Positions 16,546-25,121 of a stretch of DNA of 37,997 nt are shown piece after piece. The first letter of the stretch is position 1. Each line of letters starts with the position of its first letter. The translations under genes were made by a program, and so were the position numbers. The DNA comes from an uncultured Bacillaceae bacterium (GTDB taxonomy: Bacteria; Bacillota; Bacilli; Caldalkalibacillales; Caldalkalibacillaceae), in assembly GCA_937967685.1 (NCBI GenBank), contig CALBTX010000144.1:1-37997 (forward strand), given 5' to 3'. The notes beneath the pieces were generated by a model. That model saw only the letters and a list, made by a program, of their open reading frames with translations. It was not told the DNA's origin and made no database searches.

Positions 16546-17056
16546 GTGGATTGGTGCGTTTTGCATCGTACTGGCATGCACATTAACAGGGTTTCATTTT
16601 GCGCGCAGGCTGTCGGACCGTACGGCCCAGCTGCGTTCATTGCTCATGTGTTTTCAAATGCTTGAAACGGAAATCACATACGGATCCACGCCTCTGGAGA
16701 CGGCCTTTGCCAAGATCAGCAGACAAGATCCCGGTCCCATCGGTCGTTTGTTTGCTGCTTGCTCACATTATTTACACCATCTGGATGGTGTGACGACGTT
16801 CGAATGCTGGCAAAAAGCGATGAACGAAGTGACGCCCTCGCTCGCTTTAAAAAAATCCGAGCAGGAATGGCTTCGTCATGTCGGGAAAACGATCGGCACA
16901 TCCGATCGGGAAGATCAGCGGAAACATATTCGCTTGTTAATGACGCATTTGGAGAAAGCCGAGCAGGAGGCAAGGGATGAGCAGCAAAAACATGAAAAAA
17001 TGTACAAGACACTTGGCGTGTTATCCGGTTTAATCATCGTTATTCTCATGCTGTAG
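16538..17056 (+). CDS. spoIIIAB: Stage III sporulation protein AB
   Basis: A 172-residue protein with one membrane helix at each end and a cytosolic helical domain between, resembling the GspF-type platform proteins of type II secretion. The family-typical RSLLMCFQMLETEITYGSTP is present near residue 35. In the channel it is thought to link the SpoIIIAA ATPase to the membrane ring. It overlaps spoIIIAA, which indicates coupled translation. Confidence 0.93.
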   Translation: MLKWIGAFCIVLACTLTGFHFARRLSDRTAQLRSLLMCFQMLETEITYGSTPLETAFAKISRQDPGPIGRLFAACSHYLHHLDGVTTFECWQKAMNEVTPSLALKKSEQEWLRHVGKTIGTSDREDQRKHIRLLMTHLEKAEQEARDEQQKHEKMYKTLGVLSGLIIVILML

Positions 17057-17069
17057 AGGGGTGGGTCCT

Positions 17070-17282
17070 GTGGAATTTGACATCAATTCCATCAATACGC
17101 TGTTTCAAATCGCTGGCATCGGAATCATTGTGGCCATGGTCCATACCATCCTGGAATCCGCCGGAAAAAAAGATATTGCCCAATGGGTGAGTGTGATCGG
17201 TTTTATTATTGTCTTATTTATGGTGGCTAAATGGATCAGTGACTTGTTTCAAACGATAAAATCGATTTTCCTCTTTCAATAG
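17070..17282 (+). CDS. spoIIIAC: Stage III sporulation protein AC
   Basis: A 70-residue two-helix membrane protein with NTLFQIAGIGIIVAMVHTIL and GKKDIAQWVSVIGFIIVLFM, ending KSIFLFQ, almost the same size and layout as B. subtilis SpoIIIAC. GTG 17070 is chosen after GAGGGGTGG. GTG 17061 would lie inside that site. It is part of the mother-cell membrane core of the channel. Confidence 0.93.
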   Translation: MEFDINSINTLFQIAGIGIIVAMVHTILESAGKKDIAQWVSVIGFIIVLFMVAKWISDLFQTIKSIFLFQ

Positions 17283-17297
17283 GAGGAGGGATCCGTT

Positions 17298-17687
17298 GTG
17301 GAGATCATTCAGATCGTCGGCATCGGCCTGATTGCCACCATGTTAGCGCTGGTCCTAAAAGAACACAAACCTGTTTTCGCCTTCTTATTGACCACATTTA
17401 CCGGGATTGTTATCTTTTTTTTCTTAATTGGCAAAATAGCCGATGTCATCCGTGTTTTGGAGCGTTTGTCAGTTGAAGGTGGCATCGACCTGATCTACTT
17501 AAAAACGATTTTGCAAATCATCGGCGTGGCCTATATCGCCGAATTTGCCGCCCAGATCACCAGGGATGCCGGTCAAGGGGCCATCGCTTCCAAGATCGAA
17601 CTGGCCGGAAAAGTGTTGATCATGGTGATGGCCATCCCGATTATTACGGTGATTATTGAAACGGTTGTCAATTTGATCCCCGCATAA
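17298..17687 (+). CDS. spoIIIAD: Stage III sporulation protein AD
   Basis: A 129-residue membrane protein with four hydrophobic segments, starting at GTG 17298 behind AGGAGGAGGG. It starts EIIQIVGIGLIATMLALVLK and has the internal Glu in AYIAEFAAQITRDAGQGAIA, all typical of SpoIIIAD. It is thought to assemble with AC and AE as an export-apparatus-like platform. Confidence 0.93.
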   Translation: MEIIQIVGIGLIATMLALVLKEHKPVFAFLLTTFTGIVIFFFLIGKIADVIRVLERLSVEGGIDLIYLKTILQIIGVAYIAEFAAQITRDAGQGAIASKIELAGKVLIMVMAIPIITVIIETVVNLIPA

Positions 17688-17695
17688 CACGCGTA

Positions 17696-17743
17696 AGCGA
17701 AAGTGTCACCAGAAAATAAAGCGAAGGTTTCCCCAGAGGTTAA
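17696..17743. repeat. 24-bp imperfect tandem duplication
   Basis: Two adjacent 24-base units beginning AGCGAA (17696-17719 and 17720-17743) fill half of the 104-base gap between spoIIIAD and spoIIIAE. No promoter or terminator is evident. Confidence 0.75.
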
Positions 17744-17791
17744 AGACGATGCTTTGACATTCCCGGTTGTTATCCGTAAAAGGGGACATGG

Positions 17792-19006
17792 ATGATGAAA
17801 CGGCCATTTTTGATCATTGCTATCGTTATTTTGGTTGGTTTGACAAACAGCGCCTTCGTATTGGCCGAAGACAGTGCGGATCCAGACCAAGCAGAGACGG
17901 TGGACGGTAACGGAAACCATGACATGTTTGTCGAACAACAACTGGAGGATTTAGGTACACACGAAGTGGAGGCATTTTGGAAACAGATCAGAGAGGAATA
18001 TGACGGATTTTTGCCGGAAAATCAGCCACTGGAACTAAAAGATTTTTTCCGGTTTGAAGGTTCTATTTTTTTCATCAGCCTATTGAAAGGTTTTCTGCGC
18101 TATCTGTTCCACGAACTGTTATTAAACGCAAAATTACTTGGCTCCATTATTCTGCTGACCGTCTTCAGCATGATTTTGCAGCAAATCCAAAGTGCATTTG
18201 AAAATAACAGTGTCAGTAAGGTCGCTTACGCGATCACTTACCTCGTCATTTTCATTTTGGCCATCAACAGTTTTCACAGTGCCATGGATTACGCCCGGGA
18301 GGCGATCTCCAACATGGTCAATTTTATGATGGCTTTAATCCCCCTGGTGCTGGCTTTAATGGCGTCCTTGGGCAATATCACGTCTGTCTCGCTGTTTCAC
18401 CCTTTAATTATTTTTCTCGTCAATACGAGCGGCATCGTCATTTATAAGGTGATTTTTCCCCTGCTGTTTTTCTCTGCCATATTGGGGATGGTCAGTGCTT
18501 TTTCCGAACATTACAAAGTGACCCAGCTCTCCAATTTGTTGCGCAATGTGAGCGTCGCCTTACTGGGGGTGTTTCTGACCGTTTTTTTAGGCGTTGTTTC
18601 CGTGCAGGGGGCAACGAGCGCCATCGTTGACGGCGTCACGATTAAAACGGCCAAGTTTGTCACCGGTAATTTTGTTCCTATCGTGGGCCGATTGTTCACC
18701 GACGCGACGGATACGGTCATCGGCGCTTCTTTATTGGTTAAAAACACGGTCGGTCTGGCCGGCGTGGTGATTTTGCTGCTTCTCTGTGCTTTTCCGGCCT
18801 TGAAAGTGTTAACCATCGCCTTCATCTTTCATCTGTCGGCCGCCATCTTGCAGCCTTTGGGACATTCCAGCGTCATTGCTTGCTTGAACGTCATCGGCAA
18901 AAATTTGCTGTTTGTTTTTGCCGCTTTGGCTACGATCTGTTTGATGTTCTTCCTGGCAATAACGATCATCATAACGGCGGGCAATTTGTCCGTGATGGTC
19001 AGGTGA
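17792..19006 (+). CDS. spoIIIAE: Stage III sporulation protein AE
   Basis: A 404-residue polytopic membrane protein with an N-terminal signal peptide, an extracytoplasmic acidic stretch (about residues 25-75) and about seven later membrane helices. Length and layout match B. subtilis SpoIIIAE (about 400). The family-typical block SLGNITSVSLFHPLIIFLVN is visible. Neighbouring ATGs at 17788 and 17795 make the exact start uncertain; AAAAGGGGA lies upstream. It is a core element of the forespore channel. Confidence 0.93.
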   Translation: MMKRPFLIIAIVILVGLTNSAFVLAEDSADPDQAETVDGNGNHDMFVEQQLEDLGTHEVEAFWKQIREEYDGFLPENQPLELKDFFRFEGSIFFISLLKGFLRYLFHELLLNAKLLGSIILLTVFSMILQQIQSAFENNSVSKVAYAITYLVIFILAINSFHSAMDYAREAISNMVNFMMALIPLVLALMASLGNITSVSLFHPLIIFLVNTSGIVIYKVIFPLLFFSAILGMVSAFSEHYKVTQLSNLLRNVSVALLGVFLTVFLGVVSVQGATSAIVDGVTIKTAKFVTGNFVPIVGRLFTDATDTVIGASLLVKNTVGLAGVVILLLLCAFPALKVLTIAFIFHLSAAILQPLGHSSVIACLNVIGKNLLFVFAALATICLMFFLAITIIITAGNLSVMVR

Positions 19007-19010
19007 TAGC

Positions 19011-19712
19011 ATGATTGCTTATTTGGGCGGATGGATACAACAGATTGTGCTCTTAATATTGATGGCCACGTTTCTTGATTTGCTTTTACCGAATAACAGC
19101 ATGAGACGCTATGTGAAAATGGTCGTCGGTCTGCTGATTATCCTTGTTATCTTGTCTCCCGTACTCGACCTGTTGCAATTTGATCACGATCGGCTGTTAC
19201 ATTCTATCGATCAGCTTGTGGACAACGAGTCGGATGGCTGGCAAAAGGAAATTGAGGAACAACAGGCCCAAGTGGAACAAACGCAGGAAGACGCCATTTT
19301 GCAGGAAGTTGAAAAACGATGGGCACAGGAGATGGAACAAGGAATTGAGACGTCTGTTCCCGTTATCGTTCATGAACTTTTCGTGCATTTGGAAGAGGAC
19401 GGTGATCAGGTGGGAGTGCAAGGCGTACACTTAAATCTATCCATCCCGGATGCAGCCAACCCGGATGAACAAGAGGATGAAAGCGGACGGAAAGACGAGT
19501 CAGCAGAGGACAGCGACGATGAAAAGGAAGGGGTGGCAGCGATTCGCACAGTGGAGCCGGTGCGCATTGAGGTGGTCGGGGGCGGCGATGAACAAAATAA
19601 AGAAGCCGCCTCTATGACAGAAATGAAATTAGAAGACAAGGTTCTAACATATTTAGAAGAGGAATGGAATATAACTGTAGACAAGATCTCCTTTTCTTGG
19701 ACGAGGAGGTGA
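19011..19712 (+). CDS. spoIIIAF: Stage III sporulation protein AF
   Basis: A 233-residue protein with two N-terminal membrane helices (ending near residue 55 with VILSPVLDLLQ) and a soluble ring-building-motif-like domain in the intermembrane space. A long Glu/Asp/Ser-rich insertion around residues 145-175 makes it longer than the B. subtilis protein (about 206). It starts 4 bases after spoIIIAE with AGGTGAT as ribosome site. Confidence 0.92.
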   Translation: MIAYLGGWIQQIVLLILMATFLDLLLPNNSMRRYVKMVVGLLIILVILSPVLDLLQFDHDRLLHSIDQLVDNESDGWQKEIEEQQAQVEQTQEDAILQEVEKRWAQEMEQGIETSVPVIVHELFVHLEEDGDQVGVQGVHLNLSIPDAANPDEQEDESGRKDESAEDSDDEKEGVAAIRTVEPVRIEVVGGGDEQNKEAASMTEMKLEDKVLTYLEEEWNITVDKISFSWTRR

Positions 19713-19716
19713 GCAT

Positions 19717-20388
19717 GTGAAGAACTGGTTAAAGAAATGGATGGATTTGTTTTTATCATCAGCCCGCGATGACACGGGACAAGATCAAGCAGGAAAAGGG
19801 AAACTGAGCTTTCTGCAGTGGATCTTAATCTTGATCATGCTGGGCATGGCGGCAATGATTCTGAACAGTTATTTCCAAGATGATGAACAGGCTTCAATGA
19901 CCAGACAGAATGAGGAACAGCTGCCTGTCGACGTTGAGGTCGAAGATGAAGAAACATTCGGCAAAGCACGCGGAAGTCCTTCTTCCATGCAAGAATACGA
20001 GGAATATTTGGAAAACCAGTTGAAAGACATCCTCAGTAAAGTGCAGGGCGTGGGTGATGCGAGTGTGATGATCAATCTCGACTCCACTGAAGAAGTGGTG
20101 TATGAGAAAAATAGACAAACCCAACAATCACATACAGACGAAGAGGATCGGGAAGGGGGGAAGCGTCAGGTTGAGGATCAGAGCAGAGATGAACAAGTCG
20201 TCGTTTTGCGTCAAGGTAATGATGAACAAGCTGTCGTTGTCAAAACGAAGAAGCCGGCTGTTCGGGGCGTGCTCGTCGTCGCTCCGGGTGCAGAGCATAT
20301 GCAAGTGAAGGCCTGGGTTGCTGAAGCGGTGCAACGAGTACTGGACGTACCCGCCCACAGGGTTTCTGTGTTACCGAAAAACGGATAA
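19717..20388 (+). CDS. spoIIIAG: Stage III sporulation protein AG
   Basis: A 223-residue single-span protein (membrane helix about residues 30-48) with an intermembrane domain containing SKVQGVGDASVMINLDSTEE and a later KKPAVRGVLVVAPGAEH, the ring-building motif known to form a large oligomeric ring in SpoIIIAG. It starts with GTG 19717 directly behind GAGGAGGTGA, which overlaps the spoIIIAF stop. The charged insertion in the middle is normal for the family. Confidence 0.93.
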   Translation: MKNWLKKWMDLFLSSARDDTGQDQAGKGKLSFLQWILILIMLGMAAMILNSYFQDDEQASMTRQNEEQLPVDVEVEDEETFGKARGSPSSMQEYEEYLENQLKDILSKVQGVGDASVMINLDSTEEVVYEKNRQTQQSHTDEEDREGGKRQVEDQSRDEQVVVLRQGNDEQAVVVKTKKPAVRGVLVVAPGAEHMQVKAWVAEAVQRVLDVPAHRVSVLPKNG

Positions 20389-20468
20389 AGTAGCTAAATC
20401 CGAAGTTGTCCATTCCGCAAGGTCAATCATTTTTCAAAACATTTCACATTTTAGAGGGAGGGGCTGTC

Positions 20469-21080
20469 ATGGTCTTGAAAAAGCAAACCATCTGGTTGTT
20501 AACGATGTTAACGCTTATGGTCGTTTTGTCTGCTTACTATTTGTATAATCCGCCGGTGAATGAAAGTTATACAGAGGAAGAGGGGCAAATGGCCGATGAA
20601 GCTGATCAAACTCGTTCGGAAGCAGAAAATTTGGGAGGGATGGATTTAACCGAGTTGGAAGACAGTGAATGGATGGACGTCGTCGGAGATTTGGAAACCG
20701 ATTTTACCGTCAACGAAACGAGCGAAAGTGGACAGGATGAGCTGTTAGCCTATCGTTTGGAAAAAGATGCCGAGCGGGCCGAACAGCTGGAATACTACGA
20801 AGAGCTGATGAGTTCCAGTGATTCCACAGTACAAACCATTGCTGAAGCAAAAAGCGAATACGATGAACTGCATGATTTGGCCGCTGCTGAAGAAACACTG
20901 GAGCAATTGATCAAAGAAGAAGGATACACAGAAGCGGTTGTCGTGGCCAACGAGGACAGGGTGGACGTTTTGGTCAGCACGGAGGAATCATTAACGAGTG
21001 CCGATGCGGTGGAGATCATTCATCTCGTTCGGGAACATTTGGACGTTCCCGGTAACCAGGTCTATGTCAGCTATCAGTGA
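20469..21080 (+). CDS. spoIIIAH: Stage III sporulation protein AH
   Basis: A 203-residue protein with one N-terminal membrane helix (VLKKQTIWLLTMLTLMVVLS) and an acidic intermembrane region leading to a YscJ/FliF-like ring domain (LEQLIKEEGYTEAVVVANED). It binds SpoIIQ from the forespore side. The start is ATG 20469 after GGGAGGGG. A longer in-frame TTG start at 20406 lacks a ribosome site. It closes the spoIIIA operon after an 80-base gap. Confidence 0.93.
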   Translation: MVLKKQTIWLLTMLTLMVVLSAYYLYNPPVNESYTEEEGQMADEADQTRSEAENLGGMDLTELEDSEWMDVVGDLETDFTVNETSESGQDELLAYRLEKDAERAEQLEYYEELMSSSDSTVQTIAEAKSEYDELHDLAAAEETLEQLIKEEGYTEAVVVANEDRVDVLVSTEESLTSADAVEIIHLVREHLDVPGNQVYVSYQ

Positions 21081-21150
21081 TTCAAGCAGAATTCTCCATC
21101 ATTCAAGTAGATGTCTCCATTAGTTCCAAATTCCAGCAGATGTCTCCAAT
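21081..21150. repeat. Three imperfect direct repeats after spoIIIAH
   Basis: Units of the form TTCAAGCAGA-TCTCCAT appear three times (starting near 21081, 21102 and 21131), each about 20-28 bases apart. They lie just before the hairpin at 21194. No function is visible. Confidence 0.6.
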
Positions 21151-21193
21151 CATCCCGCAAAGTGATAACCATTTTTATGAACATGAATGGCTA

Positions 21194-21231
21194 AAAGCAG
21201 GTGAGGGAAAAGACTTTTCTCCACCTGCTTT
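21194..21231 (+). terminator. Hairpin ending the spoIIIA operon
   Basis: AAAGCAGGTG (21194-21203) pairs perfectly with CACCTGCTTT (21222-21231), and the loop adds GAAAAG/CTTTTC pairing. The T-tract after it is short, so this is a strong hairpin but a moderate terminator. Confidence 0.65.
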
Positions 21232-21319
21232 AATGATTTCTGAATGAGGCCCCCGCATGACTGACTAAATAAATTCGCCTAAATTCCTGTCAGCTAAGTG
21301 GCTTCATACCTATAACATC

Positions 21320-21328
21320 TGGTATAAT
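21320..21328 (+). promoter_or_regulatory. Extended -10 promoter of accBC
   Basis: TGGTATAAT is a consensus extended -10 (TGn-TATAAT). No good -35 is seen at the right distance, which is tolerated with an extended -10. Transcription would start near 21335, so the in-frame ATG at 21330 cannot be the accB start. Confidence 0.65.
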
Positions 21329-21368
21329 AATGAAATTGATTAAGATTTGCTTGGGAGTGAAAAATGTG

Positions 21369-21893
21369 ATGAGGATGCATGAAATTCGTGAATTGATTAA
21401 GCTTGTTGATCAATCATCAATTACAGATTTTGAATATGAAAATGAAGGATTTAAAGTATCGTTGAAAAAAAATAGTGTGAACGCGGTCGGGGCTCACAAT
21501 GAAACTTCCGCTGTGAGCGGGCCTGAAAGATCCTCGTCAGCGGAAACCGCTCCGGCCACCGTGTCTCCAAAACCCGAGCAGCCGGTGAAAGAACAGGTCC
21601 ACAAGCAAGCGCAAATTCCAGAAACCCCGCGTAAGGAAGTGGAAGATGACCAATTACATAAAATCGAATCGCCGATGGTGGGCACGTTCTATAGAGCGCC
21701 GGCACCTGATGCGGAACCATACGTTCAAGCGGGTGATAAAGTGACGGAAACGACCGTCGTTTGCATCGTTGAAGCGATGAAGCTGATGAACGAGATTGAA
21801 GCGGAAGTTCGAGGCGAAATTGTTGAAGTGCTGGTTGAAAACGGGCAGCTGGTGGAGTATGGTCAACCTTTGTTTCTAGTCAAGCCAGAATGA
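21369..21893 (+). CDS. accB: Biotin carboxyl carrier protein of acetyl-CoA carboxylase
   Basis: A 174-residue BCCP. The N-terminal helix (MHEIRELIKLVDQSSITDFE) is typical. A Pro/Ala/Glu-rich flexible linker spans about residues 45-100, and the C-terminal biotinyl domain carries the biotin-accepting Lys in VEAMKLMNEIEAE. It shuttles CO2 from AccC to the carboxyltransferase in fatty-acid synthesis. ATG 21369 lies 8 bases after GGGAGTGA. Confidence 0.95.
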   Translation: MRMHEIRELIKLVDQSSITDFEYENEGFKVSLKKNSVNAVGAHNETSAVSGPERSSSAETAPATVSPKPEQPVKEQVHKQAQIPETPRKEVEDDQLHKIESPMVGTFYRAPAPDAEPYVQAGDKVTETTVVCIVEAMKLMNEIEAEVRGEIVEVLVENGQLVEYGQPLFLVKPE

Positions 21894-21912
21894 CGGGTAA
21901 AGGAGAGTGTCT

Positions 21913-23274
21913 ATGTTTCGTAAAATCCTGATCGCCAACCGCGGGGAGATTGCCGTCCGCATTATCCGGGCCTGTCAAGAACTTGGGATTTCTACCGTTG
22001 CCGTTTACTCTGAAGCCGACCGGGAAGCTTTACATGTTAAAATGGCGGATGAGGCTTACTGCATCGGTCCCACGCCGGCGAAGGACAGCTACTTGAATTT
22101 TACGAATATCATCAGTGTCGCTACCTTGACGGAAGCGGAAGCCATACATCCGGGATACGGATTCTTGGCTGAAAACGCTGATTTTGCCGAGCTGTGTGCG
22201 GAATGCAATATTGAATTTATCGGGCCCAGTCCAAGCGCCATTCAAAAAATGGGAGCGAAAGCTGTCGCCCGGAAGACGATGAAAGAGGCCGGAGTACCGA
22301 TCGTACCCGGTTCAGACGGTCTCATTGAAGATGAAGAAGACGGTCTTAAAATCGCGGAAGCAATCGGCTACCCCGTGATCATCAAAGCCACGGCCGGCGG
22401 CGGCGGAAAAGGCATTCGAGTGGCGCGGACGAAAGAAGAATTAATGAAGGGGATACGCATCACCCAACAGGAAGCGTCCGCCAATTTCGGGAATCCGGGC
22501 CTCTATCTAGAAAAATATATCGAAGACTTTCGCCATGTCGAAATACAGGTATTGGCCGACAAACAGGGGAATGTCATCCATCTTGGAGAACGGGATTGTA
22601 CCATTCAACGCAGACTGCAAAAGTTGATCGAGGAAGCGCCTTCGCCAGCCTTGACGGACACGAAGCGGGAAGAAATGGGACAAGCTGCGGTGAAAGCCGC
22701 TCAGGCGGTCAATTATGTCGGCGCCGGAACGATTGAATTTATTTATGATCGGGATGGGAACTTCTATTTTATGGAAATGAACACGCGTATACAGGTTGAA
22801 CATCCCGTCACGGAATACGTCACAGGTGTCGATTTAATCAAAGAACAAATTGCCATTGCTGCCGGAAAGCCCCTCTCTGTCAGTCAGGATGATATTACGC
22901 TGGATGGGTGGGCCATTGAGTGTCGCATCAATGCCGAAAATCCAGACAACAACTTCATGCCTTCACCCGGAAAAATCGCGATGTATTTGCCTCCGGGCGG
23001 ATTGGGCGTACGGGTGGACAGTTCGGCGTATCCGGGATGTGTCATCTCTCCCCATTATGATTCGATGATCGCCAAATGCATTGTTTGGGGAAAGGACAGG
23101 GAAGAAGCGATCGCCAGAATGAGAAGGGCTTTGGCAGAATTTGTCGTTGAAGGGATTGAGACAACGATCCCTTTTCATGAACGCATTTTACGTCACGAAA
23201 AATTTATTTCCGGTGATTTTAACACGACATTTTTGGACACTTATTCTTTACATGGAAAAAAGCAGTCAAACTGA
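21913..23274 (+). CDS. accC: Acetyl-CoA carboxylase biotin carboxylase subunit
   Basis: A 453-residue biotin carboxylase that uses ATP and bicarbonate to carboxylate the biotin on AccB. It starts MFRKILIANRGEIAVRII, has HPGYGFLAENADFAE, the ATP-grasp loop KATAGGGGKGIRVA, and EMNTRIQVEHPVTE in the active site. Length is standard (about 450). ATG 21913 follows AAAGGAGAG, 19 bases after accB. Confidence 0.97.
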   Translation: MFRKILIANRGEIAVRIIRACQELGISTVAVYSEADREALHVKMADEAYCIGPTPAKDSYLNFTNIISVATLTEAEAIHPGYGFLAENADFAELCAECNIEFIGPSPSAIQKMGAKAVARKTMKEAGVPIVPGSDGLIEDEEDGLKIAEAIGYPVIIKATAGGGGKGIRVARTKEELMKGIRITQQEASANFGNPGLYLEKYIEDFRHVEIQVLADKQGNVIHLGERDCTIQRRLQKLIEEAPSPALTDTKREEMGQAAVKAAQAVNYVGAGTIEFIYDRDGNFYFMEMNTRIQVEHPVTEYVTGVDLIKEQIAIAAGKPLSVSQDDITLDGWAIECRINAENPDNNFMPSPGKIAMYLPPGGLGVRVDSSAYPGCVISPHYDSMIAKCIVWGKDREEAIARMRRALAEFVVEGIETTIPFHERILRHEKFISGDFNTTFLDTYSLHGKKQSN

Positions 23275-23301
23275 TCAATTAGAATTCGGAGGTGCGAATG
23301 A

Positions 23302-23709
23302 ATGGATGCGACTTATCCTCAAATGAGTCACACATCCTCTTTAGGGAAGATTGCCATTGCCCCGGAAGTGATTGAAATGTTGACGGGGCTTGCGGCTGGT
23401 GAGATTGAAGGTGTCGTTCATATGAACGGCGGTTTTGTCGGCGGCATCGTGGAAAAACTGGGACGGAAAAATATAGGCAAAGGTGTGAAAGTGGAAATAG
23501 GGGAGAACCATGCCGTGATTGATGTTTCCATTATTGTCAATTACGGGGTGTCAATCCCGCGCGTCGCTTCCGATTTGCAAGATCATGTCAAAAACACCGT
23601 TCAAAATTTAACCGGATTGGACGTTTTGGAAGTCAACGTCCATGTCATCGGCGTGGAAGTGGACCGGGAACAATCGATCAAAGCGGAGGAAAAAAATAGG
23701 GAAAACTAA
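23302..23709 (+). CDS. yqhY: Asp23/Gls24 family envelope stress protein (YqhY)
   Basis: A 135-residue Asp23-family protein. It has GKIAIAPEVIEMLTGLAAGEIEGV, a conserved GVKVEIGENHAVIDVSIIV core and VSIPRVASDLQDHVKNTVQN. In Bacillus the gene is genetically tied to accBC and is thought to restrain acetyl-CoA carboxylase activity, which fits the position here. GGAGGTG precedes ATG 23302. Confidence 0.92.
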   Translation: MDATYPQMSHTSSLGKIAIAPEVIEMLTGLAAGEIEGVVHMNGGFVGGIVEKLGRKNIGKGVKVEIGENHAVIDVSIIVNYGVSIPRVASDLQDHVKNTVQNLTGLDVLEVNVHVIGVEVDREQSIKAEEKNREN

Positions 23710-23714
23710 CCGCC

Positions 23715-23737
23715 AACCACCGTTTGGTGGTTCTTTC
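23715..23737 (+). terminator. Weak hairpin after yqhY
   Basis: AACCACC and GGTGGTT form a perfect 7-bp stem with a GTTT loop, followed by CTTTCC rather than a full T-run. It is probably a partial terminator or processing site before nusB. Confidence 0.5.
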
Positions 23738-23769
23738 CATTGATCAGGTTGAGACAAGGAGCGGGAGCT

Positions 23770-24171
23770 GTGAAAAGAAAAGAAGCCAGGCGAATAGCGA
23801 CACAGACGTTATACCAAGTTGAGATGACCGGCTATGATCCCGATCAGGCGCTGCAGAATGTTTTGGAGGACAGGGAACCCGATTCGTTTTTAAGCCAAAT
23901 CGTCCACGGGACTGTCCGGCACCAAGAAGCCGTCGACCAAAAAATCCGCAATGCCTTGGCCAATTGGCGTCTGGAGCGTTTGTCCCGGGTGGATCGGGCC
24001 ATCTTGCGTTTGGCCGTGTACGAAATGTTGTTTACGCAAGACGCTGCTCCGGCAGTGATTATTAATGAAGCGGTTGAGCTGGGCAAATATTTCGGCAGTG
24101 AAGAAAACGGGAAATTTATTAACGGCGTCTTATCCGAAGTACATCGTCAATTATCGGACAGTGAGCAGTGA
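23770..24171 (+). CDS. nusB: Transcription antitermination factor NusB
   Basis: A 133-residue all-helical RNA-binding protein that with NusE (S10) binds boxA in rRNA transcripts. It has KRKEARRIATQTLYQVEMTG at the start, and then SRVDRAILRLAVYEML and PAVIINEAVELGKYFGSEENGKFINGVL, the family core. GTG 23770 is chosen by homology length and GGAGCGGGAG upstream. The in-frame codon at 23740 is not supported. Confidence 0.95.
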   Translation: MKRKEARRIATQTLYQVEMTGYDPDQALQNVLEDREPDSFLSQIVHGTVRHQEAVDQKIRNALANWRLERLSRVDRAILRLAVYEMLFTQDAAPAVIINEAVELGKYFGSEENGKFINGVLSEVHRQLSDSEQ

Positions 24172-24254
24172 CTGATATGGCCAGCAAATATAAAGGGTTG
24201 AGAAACGAAATTGAACATGAGTAATAGTTGTTCATGGAAAAAGGGGGAAGTGTT

Positions 24255-25121
24255 TTGCCAGCTGAAATCATTGACGGAAAAGCATTGGCCAACGCCATGC
24301 GCCAGGAAATGAAGGAAGAAGTGAGACAACTGCGGGAATCCGGCTTGATCCCCGGTTTGGCCGTCATAATCGTCGGCAACGACCCGGCATCGGAAACGTA
24401 CGTGAATTCCAAAGCGAAAGCGTGTGCCCAGATCGGCATCCATTCGGAAGTGATTCGTTTGCCCGAAGAAACCGATCAACAGGAGTTGTTGCGTCATATC
24501 GATCGCTTGAACAACGCTCAAAATATTGATGGCATCTTAGTCCAACTGCCGCTGCCCGGACATATATCCGAAAATGCCGTCGTGCAGGCGATATCGCCTG
24601 CCAAAGATGTGGACGGTTTTCATCCGGAGAATGTCGGCAGGCTTGTCATCGGACAGAACGCATTTCTCCCCTGCACGCCGCACGGGATTATCAAAATGAT
24701 TCAAGCGACACAGACGGATATTGCCGGCAAAGAGGTCGTCATCGTCGGCCGCAGTAATATTGTCGGCAAGCCTTTGGCCCTGCTCTTTCTGCAAGAGCAT
24801 GCGACGGTGACGGTATGTCATTCCAGGACAGAGCGGCTGCCGGAAAAAACAAAGGCAGCCGACATCCTCGTCGTTGCCGCGGGCAAGGCCGGCATGATCG
24901 GTCAGGAACATGTCAAAGAAGGGGCGATTGTCATTGACGTGGGAATCAACCGCACAAAAGAAGGGAAATTATGTGGAGACGTTCGTTTTGAAGAAGTGCG
25001 GGAAACAGCCGGGCTGATCACTCCCGTTCCCGGTGGTGTGGGGCCGATGACCATTACGATGCTGTTATACAACACATTGCAATCGGCTAAAAACAGGAAG
25101 GATGCCCAAAGTGACCGCTAA
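24255..25121 (+). CDS. folD: Bifunctional methylenetetrahydrofolate dehydrogenase/cyclohydrolase
   Basis: A 288-residue FolD that interconverts 5,10-methylene-, methenyl- and 10-formyl-tetrahydrofolate with NADP. It has SETYVNSKAKACAQIGI with the catalytic Lys, GILVQLPLPGHI, DVDGFHPENVGRL and the nucleotide loop VGRSNIVGKPLALL. TTG 24255 is chosen because GGGGGAAG stands just before it and the protein then begins PAEIIDGK as usual. ATG 24234 is an alternative without a ribosome site. It overlaps xseA by 20 bases. Confidence 0.95.
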   Translation: MPAEIIDGKALANAMRQEMKEEVRQLRESGLIPGLAVIIVGNDPASETYVNSKAKACAQIGIHSEVIRLPEETDQQELLRHIDRLNNAQNIDGILVQLPLPGHISENAVVQAISPAKDVDGFHPENVGRLVIGQNAFLPCTPHGIIKMIQATQTDIAGKEVVIVGRSNIVGKPLALLFLQEHATVTVCHSRTERLPEKTKAADILVVAAGKAGMIGQEHVKEGAIVIDVGINRTKEGKLCGDVRFEEVRETAGLITPVPGGVGPMTITMLLYNTLQSAKNRKDAQSDR